NCBI RefSeq assembly: GCF_018128545.1
Contig: NZ_JAGSND010000015.1
Span: forward strand, 1 to 64,000
Length of the DNA: 64,000 bases
Origin: Sinanaerobacter chloroacetimidivorans
GTDB taxonomy: Bacteria; Bacillota; Clostridia; Peptostreptococcales; Anaerovoracaceae
Reading direction: 5' to 3'
The notes beneath the pieces are model-generated. The model ran no database searches and was not told where the DNA came from. It worked only from the letters and a program-made list of their open reading frames with translations. Position numbers and translations under genes: made by a program. Position 1 is the first letter of the stretch. The number at the start of each line of letters is the position of its first letter. Shown here in pieces: positions 53,188 through 60,225 of the stretch.

Positions 53188-54132
53188 ATGAAAAAATTAT
53201 TAATGTTAGCAGTAACAGGTCTTTTAGTTTTGTCAATGGCAGCCTGCAACGGCACGCCTTCCTCAACGGGAACCGACGAGGAGAGCGGACCGGCAGGAAA
53301 AAAGGTTTCGCTGCTTACCCCTTATCTTAGCTCTGTAACCACCAATCAGATGGTAGAGGAAATGAAGGCAGGCATGGAAGAACAGGGAATGGTTGTAACG
53401 GTAGTGGACACCAAAGGTGATTTTGCACAGCTGGCAAGCAGAATCGAAGATACTGTTTCCGCAAAGGCTGATGCCATTGTTCTTGTCAGTGCAGACCCGT
53501 CTCAGGTGGCCACTCAGCTGCAAAGCGCATTTGATGCCGGAATCCCTGTATTTGGCTGTGACAGCGGCTTTGTTGACGGAATGATGGTGAATGCTACCAG
53601 CGATAACGCTGCCATGGGTGAACTGATTACCAAATACCTCTTTGACGACCTGATGGGCGGAAAAGGTACGGTAATCGCTCTTACTCATCGTCCGCATCCC
53701 GGCGTTGCCAAGAGATGTACGGCCTTTGACGACATTCTCAAAAATTATCCCAACATAAAATTAATCACGGAACAACATATTGAAGTACCTGGACCTATTG
53801 AAAATTCCAGAAAAGTGATGGAGAATCTGATCCTATCCAATTCTGCCAAGGATTCCATCACCGCCGTATGGTGTGCATGGGATGAGCCGGCTATCGGCGC
53901 CACTCAGGCATTACAGGATGCCGGCAGAGGTGAAGTCATCGTTGTCGGTGTGGATGGAAACAGCCAAGCTGTGGAAATGATCAATCAGGGCACCAACCTG
54001 AAAGCCACCGTAGCGCAAAATTTCGAAGGAATGGCAACCATTGTCGTGACTGAGATGACAAAGATGTTCAATGGTGAAGAAATCACAAAAGGTGAACAAT
54101 ATGCACCGGCGTCCATTATAACAAAAGAATAG
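53188..54132 (+). CDS. Rbs/Lsr-type sugar-binding lipoprotein
   Basis: A 314-residue periplasmic-binding-protein-like domain I protein with a lipoprotein signal (MKKLLMLAVTGLLVLSMAAC, Cys20). The ATG at 53188 follows GAGGAGG at a good distance; an upstream ATG has none. The body fits the RbsB cluster: KKVSLLTPYLSSVTTNQM, then ADAIVLVSADPSQVATQL (near 90), VIALTHRPHPGVAKRC, and VVGVDGNSQAVEMI (near 253). The ligand is unknown. A strong hairpin without a T run follows, which typically keeps binding-protein mRNA at a higher level than the rest. Confidence 0.9.
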   Translation: MKKLLMLAVTGLLVLSMAACNGTPSSTGTDEESGPAGKKVSLLTPYLSSVTTNQMVEEMKAGMEEQGMVVTVVDTKGDFAQLASRIEDTVSAKADAIVLVSADPSQVATQLQSAFDAGIPVFGCDSGFVDGMMVNATSDNAAMGELITKYLFDDLMGGKGTVIALTHRPHPGVAKRCTAFDDILKNYPNIKLITEQHIEVPGPIENSRKVMENLILSNSAKDSITAVWCAWDEPAIGATQALQDAGRGEVIVVGVDGNSQAVEMINQGTNLKATVAQNFEGMATIVVTEMTKMFNGEEITKGEQYAPASIITKE

Positions 54133-54142
54133 GCTGAATTTC

Positions 54143-54176
54143 GAAGTAGGTTTTGGGCATGACTGAAACCTACTTC
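54143..54176 (+). repeat. Intercistronic hairpin after the binding-protein gene
   Basis: Perfect 11-bp inverted repeat GAAGTAGGTTT / AAACCTACTTC with a 12-base loop and no T run, just before the ATPase gene's ribosome binding site. It is consistent with differential mRNA stability within the operon. Confidence 0.75.
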
Positions 54177-54195
54177 CATATAGGAGTGATAGAAA

Positions 54196-55677
54196 ATGCT
54201 TTTGCAGACTAAGAAACTGTGCAAACAGTTCGGCGGTATCTATGCATTGAAGGATATCGATTTCGAGATTATGGAAGGGGAGACCCTCGGCCTGGTAGGA
54301 GAAAACGGCGCCGGAAAATCCACTCTGATCAAGATATTGACAGGAGTGTATTCCTTGGACAGTGGTGGAATTCTCTGGGATGGAAAAGCAGCCGAGATCC
54401 ATAATCCCTGTCAGAGCCGGGACCTTGGCATCAATGTCATCCACCAGGACCGAAATCTGATTCCGGCCTTCAGTGGCATCGAAAATATCTATCTGGGTCT
54501 TGAATATGAAAAAAAGGCCGGTATAGCGGTCAACTGGGCAAAGATGAAACAGCGAGTGGAAGAGGTCATGACGGATTTGGGGGTCTCCATCGATCTGGAA
54601 CTGCCTGCGGCCTTACTGACACCTCCCCAAAAGACCATGATTGAGATTGTACGGGCAATGATGACCCAATGTAAATTACTGATCCTTGATGAACCAACTG
54701 CGTCCCTTACGGACAGAGAATCAGAAATGCTTTTTGAAATTATCGGTAAATTAAAAAAGAAGGGTACCTCCATTCTGTATGTAACCCATCGTATGGATGA
54801 GATATTCCGTCTCACCGACCGCATTACGGTGTTCAAAAATGGACAACTGGTAAATACGGTAGAGACTGCGGAGGTAAATAAAGAGAAAATTATATCCATG
54901 ATGACGGATAACTGGGTGAGTGAAAAATTGAAAACGGCCGGAGAATTCGGAGAGGTCCTATTAAATGTGGAGCATCTTGCTTCAAAAGATAACATCGTGA
55001 AGGATGCAAGCTTTACCGTCCATGCAGGTGAAATTCTTGGGATTTTCGGATTGGGCGGCAGTGGCAGAACAGAACTGCTGGAATGCGTCTACGGATATCG
55101 ACCCGTTGCCGGTGGAAAAATCACCCTGGAGGGCGCACCCATTGGCAAACCGTCCCCTGCAAATTCCCTCCGGAAGGGTATGGTATTGATTTGTGAGGAC
55201 AGACGGGGGAAAGCGCTGGTTGGCTCCCTCAATGTAAAACAAAATATCGTATTATCAACCATAGACAGATATGCACACTTTGGAGTCGTTGATGAGAAGA
55301 AGGAAATCAGCGACGCGGAAGGGCAAATAGATAAATTAAATATCAAGACGGAAGGTCCGAAGCAGCCGGTTCTGCAGCTTTCCGGCGGAAACCAGCAGAA
55401 GGTTGTTTTTGCCAAAGCTTTGATGTCAAATCCTAAGGTTCTGCTCTGTGACGAGCCGAGCCAGGCGGTGGATGTAAAGACCCGTCAGGAAATACATAAG
55501 CTGTTGCGCCGGAAAGCGGAGGAAGGAAATGCTGTCGTTTTTGTTTCCTCGGATCTGAAGGAGGTGCTGGAAGTCGTTGATCATGTATTGATTATGGCCA
55601 ACGGGAAAACCAGAGAGTTCTTTGTCAATGACGGCTTAACGGCAGAACAGGTTCTGGCCGGCTGCTATGCCGACTAA
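54196..55677 (+). CDS. Two-domain sugar ABC ATPase (RbsA/MglA type)
   Basis: A 493-residue protein with two nucleotide-binding domains. The first has Walker A GENGAGKST (near 36) and Walker B LLILDEPTAS (near 160), but where the signature should be it reads LTPPQKTMIEIVRA, with no LSGGQ. The second has the degenerate Walker A GLGGSGRTE usual in this family (near 282), a full signature LSGGNQQKV (near 395) and LLCDEPSQAVDV. Energises uptake through the RbsC-type permease encoded next. The loss of the first signature departs from most RbsA proteins, so only one ATP site may be catalytic. Confidence 0.9.
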   Translation: MLLQTKKLCKQFGGIYALKDIDFEIMEGETLGLVGENGAGKSTLIKILTGVYSLDSGGILWDGKAAEIHNPCQSRDLGINVIHQDRNLIPAFSGIENIYLGLEYEKKAGIAVNWAKMKQRVEEVMTDLGVSIDLELPAALLTPPQKTMIEIVRAMMTQCKLLILDEPTASLTDRESEMLFEIIGKLKKKGTSILYVTHRMDEIFRLTDRITVFKNGQLVNTVETAEVNKEKIISMMTDNWVSEKLKTAGEFGEVLLNVEHLASKDNIVKDASFTVHAGEILGIFGLGGSGRTELLECVYGYRPVAGGKITLEGAPIGKPSPANSLRKGMVLICEDRRGKALVGSLNVKQNIVLSTIDRYAHFGVVDEKKEISDAEGQIDKLNIKTEGPKQPVLQLSGGNQQKVVFAKALMSNPKVLLCDEPSQAVDVKTRQEIHKLLRRKAEEGNAVVFVSSDLKEVLEVVDHVLIMANGKTREFFVNDGLTAEQVLAGCYAD

Positions 55678-55692
55678 CTAGGAGGGAGATTC

Positions 55693-56646
55693 ATGAACAG
55701 AAATCGTAAAATCTCGGAATTAATGCGGGCATACGGCACCGTATTTGCAGGAATTATCATTATCATTGCTTTCAGTATTCTGAGCTTTGATGCCTTTTTT
55801 ACATTTGGAAACTTTATCAACATTACGCGGCAGATCTCGCTCCTTGTAATCATTGCATTAGGGGCTACCCTTGTGATGTCGGTGGAGGAATTTGACCTCT
55901 CCGTCGGCGCTATGGCAAGTCTGGGCGGAGTCATTGCAGCCAAAATGGCGGTGGCGGGTATGCCAATCGTTCTATGTTTTGCTTTGCCTGTGGCATTATG
56001 TTTTCTCATCGGACTTTTAAACGGCTGGATCGTCACAAAATTCAGAGTATTATCCTTTATTACGACCCTGGCCATGAGCACCGTCATCGGCGGTTTCACC
56101 TTCTGGTTTACCGGAGGAGCTACCGTTTTTGAAAATATTCCCAAGAGCTTTACCTTTGTGGGCACCAAGAGCCTGCTAAGTATTCCCCTGCTTTCTGTCA
56201 TTATGATCCTGCTCACCGTCTTGTTTTGGTTCACTATGAGGCATACCGCTTTCGGAAGAAAACTCTATGCAATAGGGGGAAATGAAGCAGCATCCCAAGT
56301 ATCAGGAATCAATGTGACCCTACATAAAAATGTTGCCTTTGCATTGTGTGCTGCCCTTGCCGCATTAACCGGAGTTCTCATGGCATCAAGACTGGGTTCT
56401 GCACATCCCACAGGCGGAGATGGGTTATTCCTTCAGGCCTATGCGGCCGCTTTCCTTGGCAGAACCGTATTTAAGGAAGGAGTCCCCAATATATGGGGTA
56501 CCTTCGTCGGAGCAGCGATCCTTGGGATTCTGGCAAACGGACTGACGATTATGCAGGTCCCAACCTTTATGCAGGATCTGCTTACCGGTTGTATTATTAT
56601 CCTTGCAGTCGTTGTACAAAAAATTGGCCGTGGTGATTTGAAATGA
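55693..56646 (+). CDS. Sugar ABC permease (RbsC type)
   Basis: A 317-residue permease with eight to ten helices. The family motif is present: ALGATLVMSVEEFDLSVGAMASLGGVI (about 53-79), AIGGNEAASQVSGINV (near 193), and the C-terminal AAFLGRTVFKEGVPNIWGTFVGA (near 252). As the only permease of the operon it should form a homodimer, in contrast to the LsrC/LsrD heterodimer. AGGAGG lies 8 bases before the ATG. It overlaps the TrpA-like gene by 4 bases. Confidence 0.92.
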   Translation: MNRNRKISELMRAYGTVFAGIIIIIAFSILSFDAFFTFGNFINITRQISLLVIIALGATLVMSVEEFDLSVGAMASLGGVIAAKMAVAGMPIVLCFALPVALCFLIGLLNGWIVTKFRVLSFITTLAMSTVIGGFTFWFTGGATVFENIPKSFTFVGTKSLLSIPLLSVIMILLTVLFWFTMRHTAFGRKLYAIGGNEAASQVSGINVTLHKNVAFALCAALAALTGVLMASRLGSAHPTGGDGLFLQAYAAAFLGRTVFKEGVPNIWGTFVGAAILGILANGLTIMQVPTFMQDLLTGCIIILAVVVQKIGRGDLK

Positions 56647-57410
56647 CAGAAATAGCTTCAGAACGCAATATAAATTGTTTAAAAAAGGGCAAATTGTCTA
56701 TTGGCTATCTATTGGCCGGATATCCCGAAAAAGAAAACTTTCTCACCGTTTTATCAGCATGTGAAGAGGCAGGACTGGATATTTTTGAGATCGGCTTTCC
56801 CTCCGAGAATCCTGCAGCGGACGGAGAGGTCATCCGTAATGCTCATGCAAAGACAGACTTGTCCATACAAAGGGATCTAAGCTATTGGCAAAAAGTTCGG
56901 GGGGCTGTAAATGCTCCTATCTGGATTATGGGATACAAAAAGGATCTTATCGATACCGGTTTTTATCAAATTCTTGCCCAAAACGGTTTGGCGGATGCTT
57001 TTGTGATACCCGATGCTGCTCATGAAGAACGGCATAGGATGCTCAAGGAGCTTCAGCCTTATGGCGTGGATGTACTGGGATTTGTGACACCGGATATGGA
57101 AGAGAAAGAACAGGAAGCCTGTTTTCGGGACTTCCCTCTGATTTATCAGCAGCTTTATTCCGGGCCCACGGGCATGTCGGTGGAAACTCCGGGGTATGAA
57201 AAAATCCTGGAACGTGCGAAAAAACACAGCCATCTTCATGTCTTCGCCGGCTTTGGGATCAACTCTGCAGAACGAGCGGGACATTTGCTGGGAAGCGGCT
57301 TTGACGGAGTGATCGTCGGGACGGCAATGATCTCAAAATTGAATTTGTCCGCAGAGGACTTGATTTCTTTTATAAAAGACTTGAAGGATACGGTTGTAAA
57401 AGGGAGGTGA
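56643..57410 (+). CDS. Tryptophan synthase alpha-like (TrpA-fold) protein in a sugar operon
   Basis: A 255-residue TIM-barrel protein that matches TrpA along its length. The two catalytic residues of TrpA are at the canonical numbers: E49 in FEIGFP and D60 in PAADG. The phosphate site is also kept (GFGINSAE near 209 and VIVGTAMIS near 224), and the loop-6 region reads YSGPTGMS. No trpB or other trp gene is nearby. The ATG overlaps the permease stop, and an FGGY kinase follows 5 bases later. TrpA performs a retro-aldol cleavage giving glyceraldehyde 3-phosphate, so a retro-aldolase for a phosphorylated sugar is the best inference. Confidence 0.75.
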   Translation: MTEIASERNINCLKKGKLSIGYLLAGYPEKENFLTVLSACEEAGLDIFEIGFPSENPAADGEVIRNAHAKTDLSIQRDLSYWQKVRGAVNAPIWIMGYKKDLIDTGFYQILAQNGLADAFVIPDAAHEERHRMLKELQPYGVDVLGFVTPDMEEKEQEACFRDFPLIYQQLYSGPTGMSVETPGYEKILERAKKHSHLHVFAGFGINSAERAGHLLGSGFDGVIVGTAMISKLNLSAEDLISFIKDLKDTVVKGR

Positions 57411-57414
57411 GGGC

Positions 57415-58896
57415 TTGAAGTATATTGCTACTTTTGATATTGGGACCACAGCGGTAAAAGGTGTTCTGATGACGGCCAGCGGCAAAAGCGTCATGGAAAA
57501 GAGCATCAATCTGGAGACGATATTAAACGGAGAATATAAAGAACAAAGACCGGAAGACTGGTATGCGGCTTTCTGTGAAATTTCAGGTTTCTTTTTCCGG
57601 GAAGGACTCCGGCCTGAAGACGTAAGCGGAATTGTCATGAGCGGACAGATGCAGGATTTGATTCCTGTTAAAGCAGATCTGGAGCCTGCCTGCAATGCCA
57701 TTCTGTATTCTGACGGAAGAGCAGGTCAGCAAGCCAGAGAGATCGCAGACTGTATTGGAACGGAAACAATAGAAAAAAGCACGGGGAACCATTTTGACGG
57801 TTCCATACCTTTCTCAAAGCTTCTTTGGCTGAAGCAAAAGAAACCGGCAGTATATAAATCCGTCGAAAAAATTCTGATCAGTTCCAAAGATTATGTGATT
57901 ACAAGATTGACAGGCGCATTTATTACCGATGTTACCTCTGCATCAACGGCGGGGCTGATGGATATTCGCCAAAAATGCTGGAATCTTCAATGGATGCAGC
58001 GAATGGATCTGGATAGTGAGAAGCTCCCTGACATCCGGTATGCCGAGGAGCAGGTTGGTACGGTAACCTTGAAATCCTCCGGAGAATGCGGCTATGCAGC
58101 GGGAACACCGGTGTATGCAGGTACCGGAGATGCAGGGGCTACCACCCTGGCAAGCGGAATTTCCCAGGATGGCGAATTCAATATCAACCTGGGCACCTCC
58201 GGTTGGATCGCCTGTGTTTCTCATGATATCCTGGAAAAACCCGGTGTTTTTAACCTGGCAGCCATGCCGCGGAATTCCTACATCAATGTGGTGCCTTTTC
58301 TCAATGCAGGAAATGTTCATAAGTGGATCAGCGGAATACTGGCACCGGAAGACAGGATAAAGGATTCATACGAATATGTGGACCGGCTGCTTTCCCAAAG
58401 TCACGCAGGAAGTCACGGAGTGATGTTTCTTCCTTATCTGGCAGGGGAACGCTTTCCCGTTATGGACACGGTTATCAAGGGAAGTTTTGTTGGGATCGGT
58501 TTTGATACGGCAAAGCAGGACTTAGCCAGAAGTGCTCTGGAAGGAGTCGCCTTTTCCATTCGTCAGGGCCTGGAAAGCATCGAAAGAGTGCCCGAAAAGA
58601 TTTCCCTCATCGGCGGAGGTGCTCAGGTGAAAACCTGGTGCCAGATCCTGACTGATGTTTTAGGCCATGAAATAATCGTTTATAAGGGTTCGGAATACCT
58701 GCCTGCCGCTGCCATTGCTGCAGCAGTGCTCATCGATCAGGGTGAAATAGCAGATTATGCATCCTTTGTGAACTCTCTGCAGAATGACAATGACAGCATC
58801 AGTTATGAGCCTGTTCCTGAAAATACCGAGCTCTACAACAAGGTTTACCGGCACTATCTAAAAATGTACCCAGGGATTAAAAGCATTCTTTCTTAG
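57415..58896 (+). CDS. FGGY-family carbohydrate kinase
   Basis: A 493-residue sugar kinase of the ASKHA fold, starting with TTG behind GGGAGGTGAGG. Domain I shows the ATP motif FDIGTTAVKGVLM (about 6-18) and the QRPEDWYAAFCEI segment; the FGGY signature region includes MSGQMQDLIPV (near 77), YSDGRAGQQA and the ADP-binding VYAGTGDAGATTLASG (near 232). The Gly-rich LIGGGAQVKTWCQILTDVLG (near 399) is typical of xylulokinase/LsrK relatives. It would phosphorylate the imported sugar, giving both the substrate for the TrpA-like protein and the signal for the SorC regulator. Last gene of the operon. Confidence 0.9.
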   Translation: MKYIATFDIGTTAVKGVLMTASGKSVMEKSINLETILNGEYKEQRPEDWYAAFCEISGFFFREGLRPEDVSGIVMSGQMQDLIPVKADLEPACNAILYSDGRAGQQAREIADCIGTETIEKSTGNHFDGSIPFSKLLWLKQKKPAVYKSVEKILISSKDYVITRLTGAFITDVTSASTAGLMDIRQKCWNLQWMQRMDLDSEKLPDIRYAEEQVGTVTLKSSGECGYAAGTPVYAGTGDAGATTLASGISQDGEFNINLGTSGWIACVSHDILEKPGVFNLAAMPRNSYINVVPFLNAGNVHKWISGILAPEDRIKDSYEYVDRLLSQSHAGSHGVMFLPYLAGERFPVMDTVIKGSFVGIGFDTAKQDLARSALEGVAFSIRQGLESIERVPEKISLIGGGAQVKTWCQILTDVLGHEIIVYKGSEYLPAAAIAAAVLIDQGEIADYASFVNSLQNDNDSISYEPVPENTELYNKVYRHYLKMYPGIKSILS

Positions 58897-58926
58897 GGTT
58901 GCAACCTTTCCTGAGGGCATACTCCC

Positions 58927-58971
58927 AGACAGTTGTTTTTGAGATCTCAAAGCAGCTGTCTTTTTTTATTT
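58927..58971 (+). terminator. Terminator at the end of the sugar operon
   Basis: Stem AGACAGTTG / CAGCTGTCT (one G-U), inner GAGATCTC, then T7ATTT. Confidence 0.85.
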
Positions 58972-59027
58972 GAGAGCAGATATTGTTGCTGGCAGCATAA
59001 GACCATTTTTTAAAATGCAAAAAAGGA

Positions 59028-59090
59028 TTGACATGTTCCTTATTATTGCCTATTATAATTATATTAGTAATAATAAGTAACTATAAGTAA
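59028..59090 (+). promoter_or_regulatory. Promoter with three 10-bp-phased AGTAA repeats
   Basis: TTGACA (59028-59033) and TATTAT (59051-59056) have a 17-base spacer; TATAAT overlaps at 59054. Directly after the -10, AGTAA recurs at 59066, 59076 and 59086, exactly one helical turn apart (ATATTAGTAA, TAATAAGTAA, CTATAAGTAA). This suits cooperative binding of a small winged-helix protein such as the one encoded next. Confidence 0.75.
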
Positions 59091-59117
59091 TGAAAGACAA
59101 TGATGAGGAGTGATAAC

Positions 59118-59579
59118 GTGAATTACGAATATTATACCGTAGATAAAATAGCGGAAATGCTGAATATGCATCCGAAAACAATTCAGCGATACATTCGAGA
59201 GGGAAAGCTGAAAGCAGCCAAGGTGGGGAAAAGCTGGCGCATCAGCGGACATGATCTTAGTATTTTTGCCGAAGGAACCGACAGGAAGGAAGAAATGACA
59301 TGGAATCAGGACGCGGCCCAAACAGCATCAAGTGACAAAATAAATGTTTCTGCAGTAATCGATGTCAATGTGTCCGACCGGGAAGAAGCGATTCAAATTG
59401 CGAATACCATGACGGCGATACTGAATGCCAAACCGCCTGAGTACGGAAAGTCCACTATGACGGTTCAGTTTTTGGAATCGGAGTCAAAGGTTAGAATGAT
59501 GCTGTGGGGAAATGCCCTCTTTATGGAAACCATGCTGCGTTTCCTTTCGGAGTTGACCGGCCAAAAGGAGAAGAAGTAA
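59118..59579 (+). CDS. Excisionase-like HTH protein with a C-terminal helical domain
   Basis: A 153-residue protein starting with GTG 59118 (GAGGAG 7 bases upstream); an ATG at 59100 would include the ribosome binding site in the coding region. The N terminus is a MerR/excisionase-type winged helix: EYYTVDKIAEMLNMHPKTIQRYIREGKLKAAKVGKSWRISGHDL split over residues 4-48. The C-terminal 85 residues (INVSAVIDVNVSDREEAIQI ... SELTGQ) form an alpha/beta domain that I do not recognise. It is followed by a DUF4180 gene, with which it is probably co-transcribed. Likely autoregulated through the phased AGTAA repeats. Confidence 0.82.
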   Translation: MNYEYYTVDKIAEMLNMHPKTIQRYIREGKLKAAKVGKSWRISGHDLSIFAEGTDRKEEMTWNQDAAQTASSDKINVSAVIDVNVSDREEAIQIANTMTAILNAKPPEYGKSTMTVQFLESESKVRMMLWGNALFMETMLRFLSELTGQKEKK

Positions 59580-59606
59580 CTGGCAGGAAAGGATAGGAGT
59601 GATACA

Positions 59607-60017
59607 ATGGATTCGGTCTTTAAGTCAGAAGAAAGAAAAGCTATCGAAAAGCAAATGGGATTGACTGTTATCAACCGGGAGCAGGTTGCAGCAGCGGTGA
59701 TCGGCAAAGATAAAATCATCCGGGACATTCAGGAATTTCTGGATGTCATGGCTTCCATCCATTATTATTTTAATGCCGAAGGTCTCGCCGTCCATGAAGA
59801 GAGTCTGGGCGAAAAGTTTTTCGATTTGAAAACAGGGTATGCGGGGGATGTGCTGCAAAAGTTGTCCAATTACAATATGAAGATGGCTGTTATCGGAGAA
59901 TTCGGAAAATATAAAAGCAAGAGCCTGCAGGATTTCATTTATGAATGCAATCAGGGAAATTGTGTCTGTTTCAAAAGTGATGAAGAAGATGCTTTATCTG
60001 CGCTTTTTCAAAAGTAA
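59607..60017 (+). CDS. DUF4180 family protein
   Basis: A 136-residue small soluble protein. The DUF4180 pattern is clear: an N-terminal alpha/beta start, then the segment EESLGEKFFDLKTGYAGDVL near 70-90, QKLSNYNMKMAVIGEFGKY and SKSLQDFIYECNQGNCVCF (about 91-128). DUF4180 proteins have no known activity but are often next to regulators, as here. The ribosome binding site GGATAGGAGTG is good. It shares a transcript with the HTH gene 27 bases upstream. Confidence 0.8.
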   Translation: MDSVFKSEERKAIEKQMGLTVINREQVAAAVIGKDKIIRDIQEFLDVMASIHYYFNAEGLAVHEESLGEKFFDLKTGYAGDVLQKLSNYNMKMAVIGEFGKYKSKSLQDFIYECNQGNCVCFKSDEEDALSALFQK

Positions 60018-60048
60018 AAAACTGGATCCCTTTGGACAGAATCTAGAT

Positions 60049-60081
60049 TAAAAAATCAATAAAAAATCAATAAAAAATCAA
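60049..60081 (+). repeat. Three perfect 11-bp AT-rich tandem repeats
   Basis: TAAAAAATCAA occurs three times in succession (60049, 60060, 60071), just after the DUF4180 gene. Probably slippage-type expansion; the AT-rich phased A-tracts could bend DNA. Confidence 0.85.
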
Positions 60082-60107
60082 TATCTCTGCACATTCGTAT
60101 GAAAAAG

Positions 60108-60151
60108 AACCTCGTATTTTTGGAAGGACGTCCAAAGATACGAGGTTTTTT
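60108..60151 (+). terminator. Bidirectional terminator between converging genes
   Basis: Stem AACCTCGTAT...TGGA / TCCA...ATACGAGGTT around AGGACG, with T6 on the plus strand and CTTTTTC on the minus strand. It serves the DUF4180 gene and the converging amidohydrolase gene. Confidence 0.85.
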
Positions 60152-60225
60152 CGGTTATTTTATTCCTATGATTTATTTCAATTATTTTTATTTCAGTAAT
60201 CTATTTCGTTTAAAAGGCTGCTATT

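Noticed and set aside
56643..57410. Genuine tryptophan biosynthesis gene (trpA)
   Set aside because: No trpB or other trp genes, overlap with a sugar permease gene, and altered loops around the indole site; kept as TrpA-like only.
58981..59117. Phage attachment or excision site next to the excisionase-like gene
   Set aside because: No integrase, no flanking direct repeats resembling att sites and no phage genes; the repeats fit an operator better.
60049..60081. CRISPR-like array
   Set aside because: Units of 11 bp with no spacers; a simple tandem repeat.
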